A DNA stretch of 41,513 nt from NCBI GenBank assembly GCA_900542185.1, contig UQMZ01000036.1, positions 1 to 41,513 on the forward strand. Direction: 5' to 3'. This document shows positions 25,672 to 34,369 of the stretch, piece by piece. Position 1 is the stretch's first letter. The number at the start of each line of letters is the position of its first letter. The position numbers and the translations under genes are program-made. This stretch comes from an uncultured Bacteroidales bacterium. Its GTDB lineage: Bacteria; Bacteroidota; Bacteroidia; Bacteroidales; Muribaculaceae. The notes under the pieces are model-generated. The model searched no databases and was not told where the DNA came from. It saw nothing but the letters and a program-made list of their open reading frames with translations.

Positions 25672-27798
25672 ATGAAACATTCAATAATATATGGTGTGGC
25701 GGCACTTGCACTGTCGGGTTTCCTGACGGCGTGCAACGACGATGATGTCAACATCTACACCGACCCGATCATAAAAGAGGTCGTTACCGGCGACGCCGCC
25801 ACAACGGCATTGACGGCCACAATCAACGGCCATGCTTCCGACCTGAGCGCCATGAACGTGGACTCGTACACCGTCGGAACAGTTTACTCCACCACCGAGA
25901 ATCCCACTGCCGGCGGCACGTTCGTTGCCGGCACCATGGGCGAGAACGGCGATTTCGTCACCAACATCACCGGCCTGCAGGAAGGCGTTACCTACTACTA
26001 CGCTTCGTGCGTCACGCTGCAGAAGATGCAGAGCTATTACGGCGAGATCAAGAGCTTCGTCACGACCGCCGGGCAGGTAGGCACCGCCGATCCTGCTTCG
26101 CTTGAAGCTACTTCTGTGACTTTAGGCGGTACGGTGAATGGCGTCTCCGACCTTATCGAAGCCGAAGAACTCGATTATGGCATCGTCCTGGCCGACAACG
26201 CTCCATCGATCAGATCGTCCGTAATCCGCCTCCGTCCCGAAGGCAAGACAAACTCATTCACCATCCCGGTGGAGAACCTGGTGCCCAACACGGAGTATGC
26301 CTACGCCACATACATGATCTTGGGCGGCAAGGAAATTTACGACAACGTCAAGACCTTCACCACTCCGAAGAAGTGTGACGCCGAGGCTGCGTCGCCCGAC
26401 GACTATGTGGACATGGGCACTTCCGTGGAATGGTGCCGTTACAACGTCGGCGCAGCTGCCGAGAAAGCCAAAGGCGCCTTGCTGGGCTACGGCGACATGA
26501 CCGGCCTAAACCGCTCGGAGAATCTGGCCGACTACGCTCCGATAGACATTTCCCAGTCCATTCGCGATGTGGCCAAGGCTGCCGGAATGGGCTACATACC
26601 CCTCAAGTCCGACTTCGAGGCTCTCCTTGAAGTGTCGGATATAACTAAAGAAGGCGACTGCTATAAGTTCACCTCCAGGAAGACCGGCAACAGCATCTAT
26701 TTCCCCATTGACGGCATCCGCGAGGGTGAGACAGTGACGGAAGGCATGGGCGTTTACGCCACCGGCCAGGCATACGGCAACGAACCCGACTATACCGAAG
26801 TGCTGATGCTGAACGGCTCCGAGGCCAGGATGGCCATCGCCAAGCGCAGCACCGGCGTCTCCGTACGTCCCGTGCGCAAGCCGTTCGCCAAGGTGATAGT
26901 TCCCGACAGCAGCAAGCTCAACATCGGCGACCTCGAGGGCAACGGACGCATCCGCATCGAGATCTACAACGAGTTCGGCCAGACCAAGAACGATCCGGGT
27001 GTGGACATCAGCCAGATCAACTTCTCCAATTCGATGGCAGTGACTTTCACAGTCAAGGGTATCAACGACAACCTGAAGGAAGGCGCGGCCACCTCGTTCA
27101 AGGCCGGTCTGGAATTCGCCGACGCCAGCTGGGATCCCTGCTACTGGAGCAATTTCTCCAACCAGAAGTATGACGCTGTGGTGACCGGCGACGGCACCTA
27201 CACCGTATGGATGGAGACTGCATCCGATGTCGAGGGCGCCGTGGTATTCTGCATCGACATCGAGGGTCTGGGAGCTGCTCTGGCCGACGCTGGCAAGATA
27301 CAGGCTACCGTAGACAAGATCGCTCTTGATCCCAAGAGGCCCATAGTGCAGACCATAGCCGTTGACAACACCAAGGTGCTGTTCAACAACAAGGACGGCA
27401 ACGGCGTGGACGGCCGCATCGAGATATTCAACGAATATGGCGACACCAAGGGTCTCGGCGCCGACTTCAGCGGTATGAAGTTCCCCGCCGGAACCATGAC
27501 CATCACCTTCAAGCTCGAAGGCATCGACGGCAACCTGAAGGCTGACGCGGCCAAGAACTACAAGGCCGATATCTCGTATGCCGATGCGAGCTGGGATCCC
27601 AGCTACTGGGGCGGTCAGTGCGCTACGGCCGCCGTGACGGCAGACGGCACTTACACCGTGCAGTGCGCTCTTGGCGGTGAATGCGAAGGCGCCGTGGTCT
27701 GGTGCATCGAGGTTTACGGCCTCTGGCAGGATCTTGTAGACACCTCCAAGGTCAAGGCCACCATCGAGTCGGTCACCGTACCCAACTACGCTGAATAG
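25672..27798 (+). CDS. Modular surface lipoprotein with duplicated C-terminal module
   Basis: 708-aa lipoprotein, signal MKHSIIYGVAALALSGFLTAC (lipobox FLTA-C). Two fibronectin-III-like domains (about 35-130 and 135-235; GLQEGVTYYYAS, NLVPNTEYAYATY) are followed by a FISUMP/major-paralogous-type segment (about 243-410; YVDMGTSVEWCRYNVG, GMGYIPLKSDFEALLEV, SVRPVRK). Two tandem copies of a beta module make up the rest (about 415-555 and 566-705). The copies share RIEIYNEFG/RIEIFNEYG, ASWDPCYW/ASWDPSYW and GDGTYTV/ADGTYTV with a 154-residue period. No catalytic residues are seen. The gene starts 13 bp after the previous stop and 25 bp before GH5, within one operon. It is probably a surface glycan-binding protein whose tandem modules bind glycan; the module family is not one I can name. 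Confidence 0.72.
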   Translation: MKHSIIYGVAALALSGFLTACNDDDVNIYTDPIIKEVVTGDAATTALTATINGHASDLSAMNVDSYTVGTVYSTTENPTAGGTFVAGTMGENGDFVTNITGLQEGVTYYYASCVTLQKMQSYYGEIKSFVTTAGQVGTADPASLEATSVTLGGTVNGVSDLIEAEELDYGIVLADNAPSIRSSVIRLRPEGKTNSFTIPVENLVPNTEYAYATYMILGGKEIYDNVKTFTTPKKCDAEAASPDDYVDMGTSVEWCRYNVGAAAEKAKGALLGYGDMTGLNRSENLADYAPIDISQSIRDVAKAAGMGYIPLKSDFEALLEVSDITKEGDCYKFTSRKTGNSIYFPIDGIREGETVTEGMGVYATGQAYGNEPDYTEVLMLNGSEARMAIAKRSTGVSVRPVRKPFAKVIVPDSSKLNIGDLEGNGRIRIEIYNEFGQTKNDPGVDISQINFSNSMAVTFTVKGINDNLKEGAATSFKAGLEFADASWDPCYWSNFSNQKYDAVVTGDGTYTVWMETASDVEGAVVFCIDIEGLGAALADAGKIQATVDKIALDPKRPIVQTIAVDNTKVLFNNKDGNGVDGRIEIFNEYGDTKGLGADFSGMKFPAGTMTITFKLEGIDGNLKADAAKNYKADISYADASWDPSYWGGQCATAAVTADGTYTVQCALGGECEGAVVWCIEVYGLWQDLVDTSKVKATIESVTVPNYAE

Positions 27799-27823
27799 TA
27801 TTAATAATTTTCCATCATAAAAA

Positions 27824-29587
27824 ATGAAGAAAATTTTGTTTCTTGCAACATTGATAAGTCTTGTTCTGGGTCTGGGCTCCTGCTCGGACTCGGACAAGAC
27901 CCCCGACGGACCTTTTGCCGGCGAGTTCAAGGTAGGCGTCACCGAGCTTACCTTCCTGAAGACGGCCGCCACACAGACACTCTATGTCGCCGCGCCGGCC
28001 AAGCCGGCCGTGACATCCGATTCCGAATGGCTCTCGGTGGGCGACATCGCATTGAACGGTGAGTCTAACTCGGTATATGCCGTGGCCGTTAACGTAACCG
28101 ACAATAACGTCTACGACAACCGTACGGGCAACCTGAAGATAACCTGCGGCGCCAACGAGGCCACCGTCAAGGTGACACAGCGCAACTCCGACGGCATTCT
28201 CCTGGCCGACGGTTACACCGCGCCCGAGGTCAAGGCCGACGGCGAGACCTTGGAAATCCCCGTGCTCGCCACCGGCGAATACACGGCTACCGTTTCCGAC
28301 ACATGGATGGAGATAGTGCCCGCGCCCGTGCGCGGACTGGTCGAGTCCAAGGTTTATGTCAAAGTTAGCTCCAATATCTCGAGCGACAAGCGCACCGGCG
28401 ACATCGTGCTGACCCTAAATGCCGACAAGAACGCCACGCTGACCGTCACGCTGACCCAGGCGGGAGGCGGCGCCGCCAACATCAACTGGCCCGATTATCC
28501 CAAGGGTAACGAGATCGGTGAGACCGCTACGGAGGCTGCCAAGCATATCTATGCAGGATGGAACATCGGCAACACCATGGAGGTGCCTGCCGGCGAGACC
28601 GGATGGGGCAACCCGATGGTGAACCAGGCACTGATAGACGGCGTGGCAAAGGCCGGATTCAACGCCGTGCGTATTCCGCTGTCGTGGGGCGCGGCTCAGA
28701 AGCTCGTGGCCGACGCGGAACCCTGGACCATCAAGGAGGACTGGCTGAACCGCGTCAAGGAGGTTGTGGACTATTGCTACAGCCGTGGTCTCTATGTCAT
28801 CATCAACTGTCATTGGGACGGTGGATGGCTGGAATTGCACGCCAATATGACCGACGGTCCCGCAGTAGCCAAGAAGGAGGCTGCGATCTGGACCCAGATA
28901 GCCGACAAGTTCAAGGACTACGGCCAGCGTCTGATATTCGCGGGCAACAACGAGATCCGCAACACCCGCAACGGCAACGAATGGTGGGGCGAGCCCAACG
29001 CCGACGAGTGCGAGGCCGTGGATCTGTTCAACCAGACCTTCGTCGATGCCGTCCGCGCCACCGGCGGCAATAACGCTCAGCGCAACCTGGTGGTGCAGTC
29101 CTACTGCTGCAATCCCTGGTATGCGCTGAACAAGACCGCCATTCCCAACGATCCCGCCAAGAACCATCTCATGATGGAAGTGCACTTCTACGATCCCTTC
29201 AACTACACCCATTCGGCCGATAACGACCAGTATTGGGGATACCGCAAGGGATATGTCACCAACAACACCGACCAGGAGGATCACGTAGACGACGTGTTCG
29301 GACGCCTTAAGGCCAAATTCGTCGACAACGGCATTCCCGTAGTGTTGGGCGAATACGGCACCACGCTGCACAGCAACGACGCAAGGATCAAGGAATCCGA
29401 GCAGTACTACATGGAATATATCACCAAAGCCGCTAAAGACAACGGCATCATCCCCTTTACCTGGGACAACGGTGAGCCCCGTGTAGGCATGTTCGGCCTG
29501 TTCAACCGCAGCAACGGTCAGGTAGGATCCGGCCATATCGTGGACGGCATCATGACCGGCGCCACTAACGGCAAGTATCCCTATTAA
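27824..29587 (+). CDS. GH5 (subfamily 4-like) endo-xyloglucanase/endoglucanase with BACON-like domains
   Basis: 587-aa surface lipoprotein enzyme, signal MKKILFLATLISLVLGLGSC (lipobox GLGS-C). Two BACON-like beta domains lie before the catalytic barrel: about 30-125, with W..VGDIALNG and EATVKVTQR, and about 128-217, with WMEIVPAP and LTVTLTQAG. The GH5 barrel (about 235-585) has GWNIGNTMEV, VRIPLSWG, NCHWDGGWLE, acid/base Glu377 in FAGNNE, EVHFYDPFNYT and nucleophile Glu510 in VVLGEYG. GWNxGNT plus the HWDGGWL-type strand are features of GH5_4, which includes the B. ovatus surface xyloglucanase. It would cut the beta-1,4-glucan backbone outside the cell for SusC/D import. It is the last gene of the operon and is followed by a terminator-like hairpin. 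Activity on mixed-linkage glucan or cellulose is an alternative. Confidence 0.9.
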   Translation: MKKILFLATLISLVLGLGSCSDSDKTPDGPFAGEFKVGVTELTFLKTAATQTLYVAAPAKPAVTSDSEWLSVGDIALNGESNSVYAVAVNVTDNNVYDNRTGNLKITCGANEATVKVTQRNSDGILLADGYTAPEVKADGETLEIPVLATGEYTATVSDTWMEIVPAPVRGLVESKVYVKVSSNISSDKRTGDIVLTLNADKNATLTVTLTQAGGGAANINWPDYPKGNEIGETATEAAKHIYAGWNIGNTMEVPAGETGWGNPMVNQALIDGVAKAGFNAVRIPLSWGAAQKLVADAEPWTIKEDWLNRVKEVVDYCYSRGLYVIINCHWDGGWLELHANMTDGPAVAKKEAAIWTQIADKFKDYGQRLIFAGNNEIRNTRNGNEWWGEPNADECEAVDLFNQTFVDAVRATGGNNAQRNLVVQSYCCNPWYALNKTAIPNDPAKNHLMMEVHFYDPFNYTHSADNDQYWGYRKGYVTNNTDQEDHVDDVFGRLKAKFVDNGIPVVLGEYGTTLHSNDARIKESEQYYMEYITKAAKDNGIIPFTWDNGEPRVGMFGLFNRSNGQVGSGHIVDGIMTGATNGKYPY

Positions 29588-29596
29588 TCCAAGCCA

Positions 29597-29624
29597 GCCG
29601 GAAGGCCCTTGCGGGCTTTCCGGC
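29597..29624 (+). terminator. Stem-loop ending the SusC-GH5 operon
   Basis: GCCGGAAGGCCC (29597-29608) pairs with GGGCTTTCCGGC (29613-29624) around a TTGC loop, with one G-U pair. It starts ten bases after the GH5 stop codon. There is no T-run, so termination may be factor-dependent, or the stem may protect the message end. Confidence 0.65.
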
Positions 29625-29634
29625 CACTCATATT

Positions 29635-29741
29635 AGGCTGGTTAATTCCGCCCCTTTCGCGTGTGTGGGTTAGTTCCGGCGCGGGCCTTCAGGTCCGCCT
29701 TAGCAGGCGGGTTGGTTCCGGCCTTTTGGCTTTAGCCAAAA
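29635..29741 (+). repeat. Intergenic hairpin repeat cluster A (3 units)
   Basis: Units: a partial left half at 29635-29650, a near-consensus unit at 29667-29699, and a variant at 29704-29741. In the variant the usual right-hand hairpin is replaced by TTTTGGC-TTTA-GCCAAAA (29724-29741). The left half (CAGGCKGGTTRGTTCCGG) is conserved. The cluster fills the 253-bp gap between the GH5 terminator and xylB. The rest of that gap (29742-29840) is AT-richer, with a weak -7-like TAAATTTT at 29742-29749. Confidence 0.8.
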
Positions 29742-29840
29742 TAAATTTTCGCACCCGCATGGGTATTTCCGCACACACATACGTAATTAATGTAAAAACA
29801 AACACACGAATACCATTAATAGCGAAAATAGCGAAACACT

Positions 29841-31322
29841 ATGATACTGTTAGGATATGATCTCGGGACATCGTCGGTCAAGGCGTGTCTGATGGATGCG
29901 GCCACCGGCAAAGTGCTGGCCACTGACTTTTACCCGCATCAGGAGGCTCCTATCAAGAGCCTTCAGCCAGGATGGGCCGAGCAGGCTCCCGAAGACTGGT
30001 GGACCCGCGTGGTCGAGGCCACCAAGTCGGTGATGGCCATGTCCAAAATCGACCCCAAGGACATCAAGGCCATCGGCATTTCGTACCAGATGCACGGTCT
30101 GGTCATGGTGGACAAGGGCGGCAAGGTGATACGCGACTCCATCATCTGGTGCGACAGCCGCGGCGTCCCCTACGGCGAGAAGGCGTCGGCCGAGCTGGGC
30201 GACGACAACATCATGCCCCATATCCTGAACCGTCCCGGCAACTTCACCGCTACGAAATTAGCCTGGGTCAAGGAGAACGAGCCGGAGAAATTCGACCGTA
30301 TCTGGAAGATAATGCTGCCCGGCGACTATGTGGCCTGGCGCATGACCGGCAACTGCCTCACCAATCCCGAGGGCCTGTCGGAATACATGCTGTGGGACTT
30401 CCGCGAGAACGGTCCCGCCAGGATTCTGATGGACTATTTCGGCTACTCCCTCGACATACTGCCCGAGGTGGTGCCGACATTCAGCAACCAGGGCGGACTC
30501 ACCGCCGAGGCTGCCGCTGAACTTGGCCTCGCTCCCGGCACACCCATCACATACCGTGCCGGCGACCAGCCCAACAACGCCCTGTCGCTTAACGTGTTCG
30601 AACCGGGCGAAGTGGCCGCTACAGCCGGTACTTCCGGCGTGGTGTTCGGCATAAACGACCGCGTGGACTATGACCCGCAGAGCCGCGTCAACAACTTCGC
30701 GCACGTAAACCACACCGCCGAGGACCCGCGCATCGGCGTAATGACCTGTATCAGCGGCACCGGCATCCTCAATTCTTGGATGAAACGCAACGTGGCCGCT
30801 CCCGACTGCTCGTACGACATGATGAACGAGCTGGCAGCCAAGTCGCCCGTCGGCTCGCGCGGTGTCACCATCCTCCCCTTCGGCAACGGCGCCGAGCGAG
30901 TACTGAAGAATCAGGATCCGGGCGCATCGTTCCATGGCATCCGCTTCAACATCAACGACCGCAACGACCTGCTGCGTGCCGCGCAGGAAGGCATCGTGTT
31001 CGCCCTGATGTACGGTATGGAGGTGATGGAGGGCATAGGAATGCAGATCAACAAGATACATGCCGGCCACGCCAACATGTTCCTAAGCCCCGTGTTCCGC
31101 GACACGTTGGCTTCCGTTTCGGGCGCCGACATCGTGCTGTTCGACACCGACGGCTCGGCCGGAGCGGCCCGTGGCGCAGGAATCGGTGCCGGTATCTACG
31201 ACAACCGCGACCAGGCGTTCTCGACGCTCAAGCAGATTGACATAATCCATCCGGCAGCCGACCGTCAGCCCTACATCGACGCGTTCGCCCGCTGGAAAAA
31301 CATACTCGAAAAATCATTATAA
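29841..31322 (+). CDS. xylB: Xylulokinase
   Basis: 493-aa cytoplasmic FGGY-family kinase that phosphorylates D-xylulose to xylulose 5-phosphate for the pentose phosphate pathway. The N-terminal ATPase-fold motif LGYDLGTSSVKACLMD, the xylulokinase-specific QMHG motif (ISYQMHGLV), the catalytic base Asp242 in RAGDQPNNAL, and the C-terminal nucleotide-binding DGSAGAARGAGIGAG are all present. Its length matches the family. xylA begins only 21 bp downstream, and the two are followed by a xylose symporter, a complete uptake and isomerase pathway. It is located directly after the xyloglucan-type locus, so the xylose released by GH31 would feed into it. Confidence 0.95.
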   Translation: MILLGYDLGTSSVKACLMDAATGKVLATDFYPHQEAPIKSLQPGWAEQAPEDWWTRVVEATKSVMAMSKIDPKDIKAIGISYQMHGLVMVDKGGKVIRDSIIWCDSRGVPYGEKASAELGDDNIMPHILNRPGNFTATKLAWVKENEPEKFDRIWKIMLPGDYVAWRMTGNCLTNPEGLSEYMLWDFRENGPARILMDYFGYSLDILPEVVPTFSNQGGLTAEAAAELGLAPGTPITYRAGDQPNNALSLNVFEPGEVAATAGTSGVVFGINDRVDYDPQSRVNNFAHVNHTAEDPRIGVMTCISGTGILNSWMKRNVAAPDCSYDMMNELAAKSPVGSRGVTILPFGNGAERVLKNQDPGASFHGIRFNINDRNDLLRAAQEGIVFALMYGMEVMEGIGMQINKIHAGHANMFLSPVFRDTLASVSGADIVLFDTDGSAGAARGAGIGAGIYDNRDQAFSTLKQIDIIHPAADRQPYIDAFARWKNILEKSL

Positions 31323-31343
31323 CCTATAAAATCACACAAAGAA

Positions 31344-32663
31344 ATGGCAACAAAGGAATATTTTCCCCATATAGGGAAGATCCAGTTCAAAGGCACGGAA
31401 TCGTACGATCCGATGTCGTATCGTTACTATGACGCCGAGCGCGTAGTTCTGGGCAAGCCCATGAAGGAATGGCTGAAATTCGCCATGGCATGGTGGCACA
31501 CATTGTGCGCCGAGGGCGGCGACCAGTTCGGCGGCGGAACGAAGAAGTTCCCCTGGAACGAGGGCGAGGACGCCATGACCATCGCCAAGCAGAAGGCTGA
31601 CGCCGGCTTCGAGATCATGCAGAAGCTCGGCATCGAGTATTTCTGCTTCCACGACATCGACCTGATCGGCGACCTGGGCGACGACATCGAGGACTATGAG
31701 AACCGTATGCACGAAATCACCGCATACCTGAAGGAGAAGATGGCCGCCACGGGCATCAAGAACCTGTGGGGCACTGCCAACGTGTTCGGCCACGCACGGT
31801 ATATGAACGGCGCCGCCACCAACCCCGACTTCGACGTTGTGGCACGCGCATGCGTCCAGATCAAGAACGCCATCGACGCCACCATCGCTCTTGGCGGTAC
31901 AAACTATGTATTCTGGGGCGGCCGCGAGGGCTACATGAGCCTGCTGAACACCGACCAGAAGCGCGAGAAAGAGCACTTGGCCACCATGCTGACCATGGCA
32001 CGCGACTATGCCCGCGCCAATGGCTTCACCGGAACGTTCCTGATCGAGCCCAAACCCATGGAGCCCAGCAAGCATCAGTATGACGTGGATACCGAGACCG
32101 TAATCGGCTTCCTGAAGGCCCACAATCTGGACAAGGACTTCAAGGTGAACATCGAGGTGAACCACGCCACTCTGGCCGGCCACACCTTCGAGCACGAGCT
32201 GGCAGTAGCCGTAGACAACGGTATGCTGGGCAGCATCGACGCCAACCGCGGCGACTATCAGAACGGCTGGGACACCGACCAGTTCCCCATCGACAACTAT
32301 GAGCTGACCCAGGCCATGATGCAGATAATCCGCAACGGCGGCCTCGGCAACGGCGGTACCAACTTCGACGCCAAGACACGTCGCAACTCCACCGACCTGG
32401 ACGACATCTTCATCGCTCACATCGCCGGTATGGACGCAATGGCCCGCGCTCTGCTCAGCGCAGCCGACGTGCTCGAGAAGTCGCCTTACAAGAAGATGCT
32501 GGCCGACCGCTACGCTTCATTCGACAGCGGAGAGGGCAAGAAGTTCGAGGAAGGCAAGATGACTCTGGAGGATGTCGTGGCCTACGCCAAGAAGAATCCC
32601 GAACCCGCTCAGACCAGCGGCAAGCAGGAACTCTACGAGGCTATCGTAAACATGTACGCCTGA
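31344..32663 (+). CDS. xylA: Xylose isomerase
   Basis: 439-aa cytoplasmic metal-dependent enzyme converting D-xylose to D-xylulose. Active-site features are visible: His103 and Asp106 in FCFHDIDL, VFWGGREGYMSLLNT, metal ligand Glu235 with Lys237 in IEPKPMEPSKHQYD, NIEVNHATLAGHTFEHEL, and the second-metal cluster around SIDANRGDYQNGWDTDQFP. The length is that of the class II (long N-terminus) isomerases typical of Bacteroidetes. It starts 21 bp after xylB, indicating one transcript. The gene is complete with no disruption. Confidence 0.96.
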   Translation: MATKEYFPHIGKIQFKGTESYDPMSYRYYDAERVVLGKPMKEWLKFAMAWWHTLCAEGGDQFGGGTKKFPWNEGEDAMTIAKQKADAGFEIMQKLGIEYFCFHDIDLIGDLGDDIEDYENRMHEITAYLKEKMAATGIKNLWGTANVFGHARYMNGAATNPDFDVVARACVQIKNAIDATIALGGTNYVFWGGREGYMSLLNTDQKREKEHLATMLTMARDYARANGFTGTFLIEPKPMEPSKHQYDVDTETVIGFLKAHNLDKDFKVNIEVNHATLAGHTFEHELAVAVDNGMLGSIDANRGDYQNGWDTDQFPIDNYELTQAMMQIIRNGGLGNGGTNFDAKTRRNSTDLDDIFIAHIAGMDAMARALLSAADVLEKSPYKKMLADRYASFDSGEGKKFEEGKMTLEDVVAYAKKNPEPAQTSGKQELYEAIVNMYA

Positions 32664-32669
32664 TACAAA

Positions 32670-32703
32670 GTTGAAAGTTAAAGTTTAAAGTTTAGCTTTC
32701 AAC
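32670..32703. repeat. AAAGTT-type repeats flanked by an inverted repeat
   Basis: GTTGAAAG (32670-32677) is repeated inverted as CTTTCAAC (32696-32703). Between them lie AAAGTTT-like direct repeats. The element is in the 100-bp spacer between xylA and the symporter gene. AT-rich short-sequence repeats of this kind are common between Bacteroidales genes. Confidence 0.4.
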
Positions 32704-32714
32704 CGCATATTCCA

Positions 32715-32742
32715 CCTAAGGCTGCCTTGCGGCGGCCTTAGG
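32715..32742 (+). terminator. Stem-loop between xylA and the xylose symporter gene
   Basis: CCTAAGGCTGCC (32715-32726) pairs with GGCGGCCTTAGG (32731-32742) around a TTGC loop, with one G-U pair. There is no T-run downstream. It probably protects the xylBA message or partly terminates it, lowering symporter expression. It has the same loop as the hairpin at 29597-29624. Confidence 0.55.
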
Positions 32743-32763
32743 TACTATTAAAAATTTAGCATC

Positions 32764-34236
32764 ATGACAAACGACAAAGGCAGCAAAGCCTACCTTTTTT
32801 CCATCGTTGCGGTGGCCGTATTGGGCGGTCTGCTGTTCGGTTACGACACAGCCGTGATTTCGGGAGCCGAGAAGGGTCTGCAGGCGTTCTTCTTAGGAGC
32901 CAGGGACTTCGTCTATACCGACGTGATACACGGCATCACATCCTCCAGCGCCCTGTTGGGATGTATCATCGGCTCGGCCATCTCGGGCCTCGTCGCCTCG
33001 CGCTACGGCCGCAAGCCCACATTGGTACTGGCCGGCATCCTGTTCCTGGTATCGGCCCTCGGCTCGTACTACCCGGAATTCTTCTTCTTCGATTACGGCA
33101 AGCCCACCTTCTCGCTGTTGGTGGCTTTCAACATCTACCGCATCATCGGCGGCATAGGCGTCGGCATCGCGTCGGCCATCTGCCCCATGTACATCGCCGA
33201 GGTGGCGCCCTCCAACCTGCGTGGAACACTCGTGTCGTGGAACCAGTTCGCCATCATCTTCGGTCAGTTAGTCGTTTACTTCGTCAACTTCCTGATCCTG
33301 GGCGAGCACACAAACCCCGTCATCGAAAAGATAGGCGAGACGGTCTATGCCGTCAGCCCGCAGTCCGATCCCTGGACCATCCAGACCGGATGGCGCTATA
33401 TGTTCGGTTCCGAGGCCTTCGTGGCCGCCGCGTTCACCGTCCTGGTATGCTTCGTGCCCGAGTCTCCGCGTTATCTGGCATTGGTAGGCAAGGACACCAA
33501 GGCTCTGGCTATTCTGAGCCGCATCAACGGCCGTGCCAAGGGCGTGGAGGTGCTGAACCAGATAAAGAGTACTGTGGAGGCCAAGAGCGAGAAACTGTTC
33601 TCGTTCGGATATATGGTCATCTTCGTGGGCATCATGCTGTCGGTGTTCCAGCAGTTCGTAGGCATCAACGCCGTGCTGTACTACGCGCCGCGCATATTCG
33701 AGTCGATGGGTATGGGCAACCCGATGGTGCAGACCGTCATCATGGGCATCGTCAATATCTCTTTTACCCTCGTGGCCGTGTTCACGGTCGAGAAACTGGG
33801 CCGCAAACCTCTGCTGATATGGGGTTCGATCGGTATGGCTATTGGTGCCTTCGGCGTTGCGCTTGCCAATGTGGTGTCGCTTGGCACATATTTCCCCGCC
33901 GTGTCCATCATGATTTACTCCGCAAGCTTCATGTTCTCATGGGGTCCCATCTGCTGGGTGCTCATCTCCGAAATATTCCCCAACACCATCCGCAGCCAGG
34001 CCGTGGCCATAGCGGTGGCGTTCCAGTGGATTTCCAATTTCATAGTCTCCTCCACGTTCGTGCCTCTATACAACATGTCCACGCCTGACATGGGCTCCAG
34101 TTTCGGCCACATCTTCGTCTATGCTATGTATGGCGTGATCTGCGTGCTGGCCGCATGGTTCGTCGCCAAACTCGTGCCCGAGACCAAAGGCAAGACCCTG
34201 GAGCAGATGTCCAAACTCTGGGCCAAGAAGAAATAA
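32764..34236 (+). CDS. xylE: D-xylose:proton symporter, MFS sugar porter
   Basis: 490-aa inner-membrane protein with 12 predicted segments. Sugar-porter signatures are present: LLFGYDTAVISGAEKGL (TM1), SRYGRKPTL (loop 2-3), RIIGGIGVGIASAICPMYIAEVAP, the TM7 substrate motif QQFVGINAVLYYAPRIFESMG, EKLGRKPLL, and the C-terminal PETKGKTLEQM. QQ..GIN in TM7 matches the xylose/glucose-binding residues of E. coli XylE. The first cytosolic or periplasmic loops are somewhat longer than in XylE (around residues 100-115 and 180-205), as is usual in Bacteroidetes members. With xylB and xylA upstream, the substrate is almost certainly D-xylose; arabinose or glucose transport is an alternative. Confidence 0.9.
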   Translation: MTNDKGSKAYLFSIVAVAVLGGLLFGYDTAVISGAEKGLQAFFLGARDFVYTDVIHGITSSSALLGCIIGSAISGLVASRYGRKPTLVLAGILFLVSALGSYYPEFFFFDYGKPTFSLLVAFNIYRIIGGIGVGIASAICPMYIAEVAPSNLRGTLVSWNQFAIIFGQLVVYFVNFLILGEHTNPVIEKIGETVYAVSPQSDPWTIQTGWRYMFGSEAFVAAAFTVLVCFVPESPRYLALVGKDTKALAILSRINGRAKGVEVLNQIKSTVEAKSEKLFSFGYMVIFVGIMLSVFQQFVGINAVLYYAPRIFESMGMGNPMVQTVIMGIVNISFTLVAVFTVEKLGRKPLLIWGSIGMAIGAFGVALANVVSLGTYFPAVSIMIYSASFMFSWGPICWVLISEIFPNTIRSQAVAIAVAFQWISNFIVSSTFVPLYNMSTPDMGSSFGHIFVYAMYGVICVLAAWFVAKLVPETKGKTLEQMSKLWAKKK

Positions 34237-34239
34237 TAC

Positions 34240-34330
34240 GGGATTTAGCCCTAAATTCCCCTACTACATGCCGACGTATGTGTAGGCGCACCACAGGGGG
34301 AGATACTCATTTTTAGGTATCTCCCCTTTT
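34240..34330 (+). terminator. Three consecutive hairpins ending in an intrinsic terminator after xylE
   Basis: GGGATTTAG pairs with CTAAATTCCC (34240-34260, one bulge). CCTACTACAT pairs with ATGTGTAGG (34260-34286, one bulge). GGGGAGATAC pairs with GTATCTCCCC (34297-34326, perfect 10-bp stem) and is followed by TTTT and a further T-run at 34335-34340. The last is a convincing intrinsic terminator. It ends only 12 bp before the next gene's -7 box. Confidence 0.8.
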
Positions 34331-34342
34331 CGCATTTTTTCG

Positions 34343-34350
34343 TAACTTTG
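34343..34350 (+). promoter_or_regulatory. -7 box for the di-iron/LuxR gene
   Basis: TAACTTTG is an exact TAnnTTTG match ending 19 bp before the ATG at 34370. Transcription would start about 12-13 nt before the start codon, leaving a very short leader. Confidence 0.65.
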
Positions 34351-34369
34351 CAACAGAAATCAGAGCGTT

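Noticed and set aside
26506..27972. 488-codon open frame on the minus strand
   Set aside because: Antisense shadow of the modular lipoprotein and GH5 start, caused by high GC codon use. No recognisable protein.
29724..29741. Intrinsic terminator TTTTGGC-TTTA-GCCAAAA
   Set aside because: The stem is weak at its base, there is no T-run after it on the plus strand, and it sits inside a unit of the repeat family, so it was annotated there instead.
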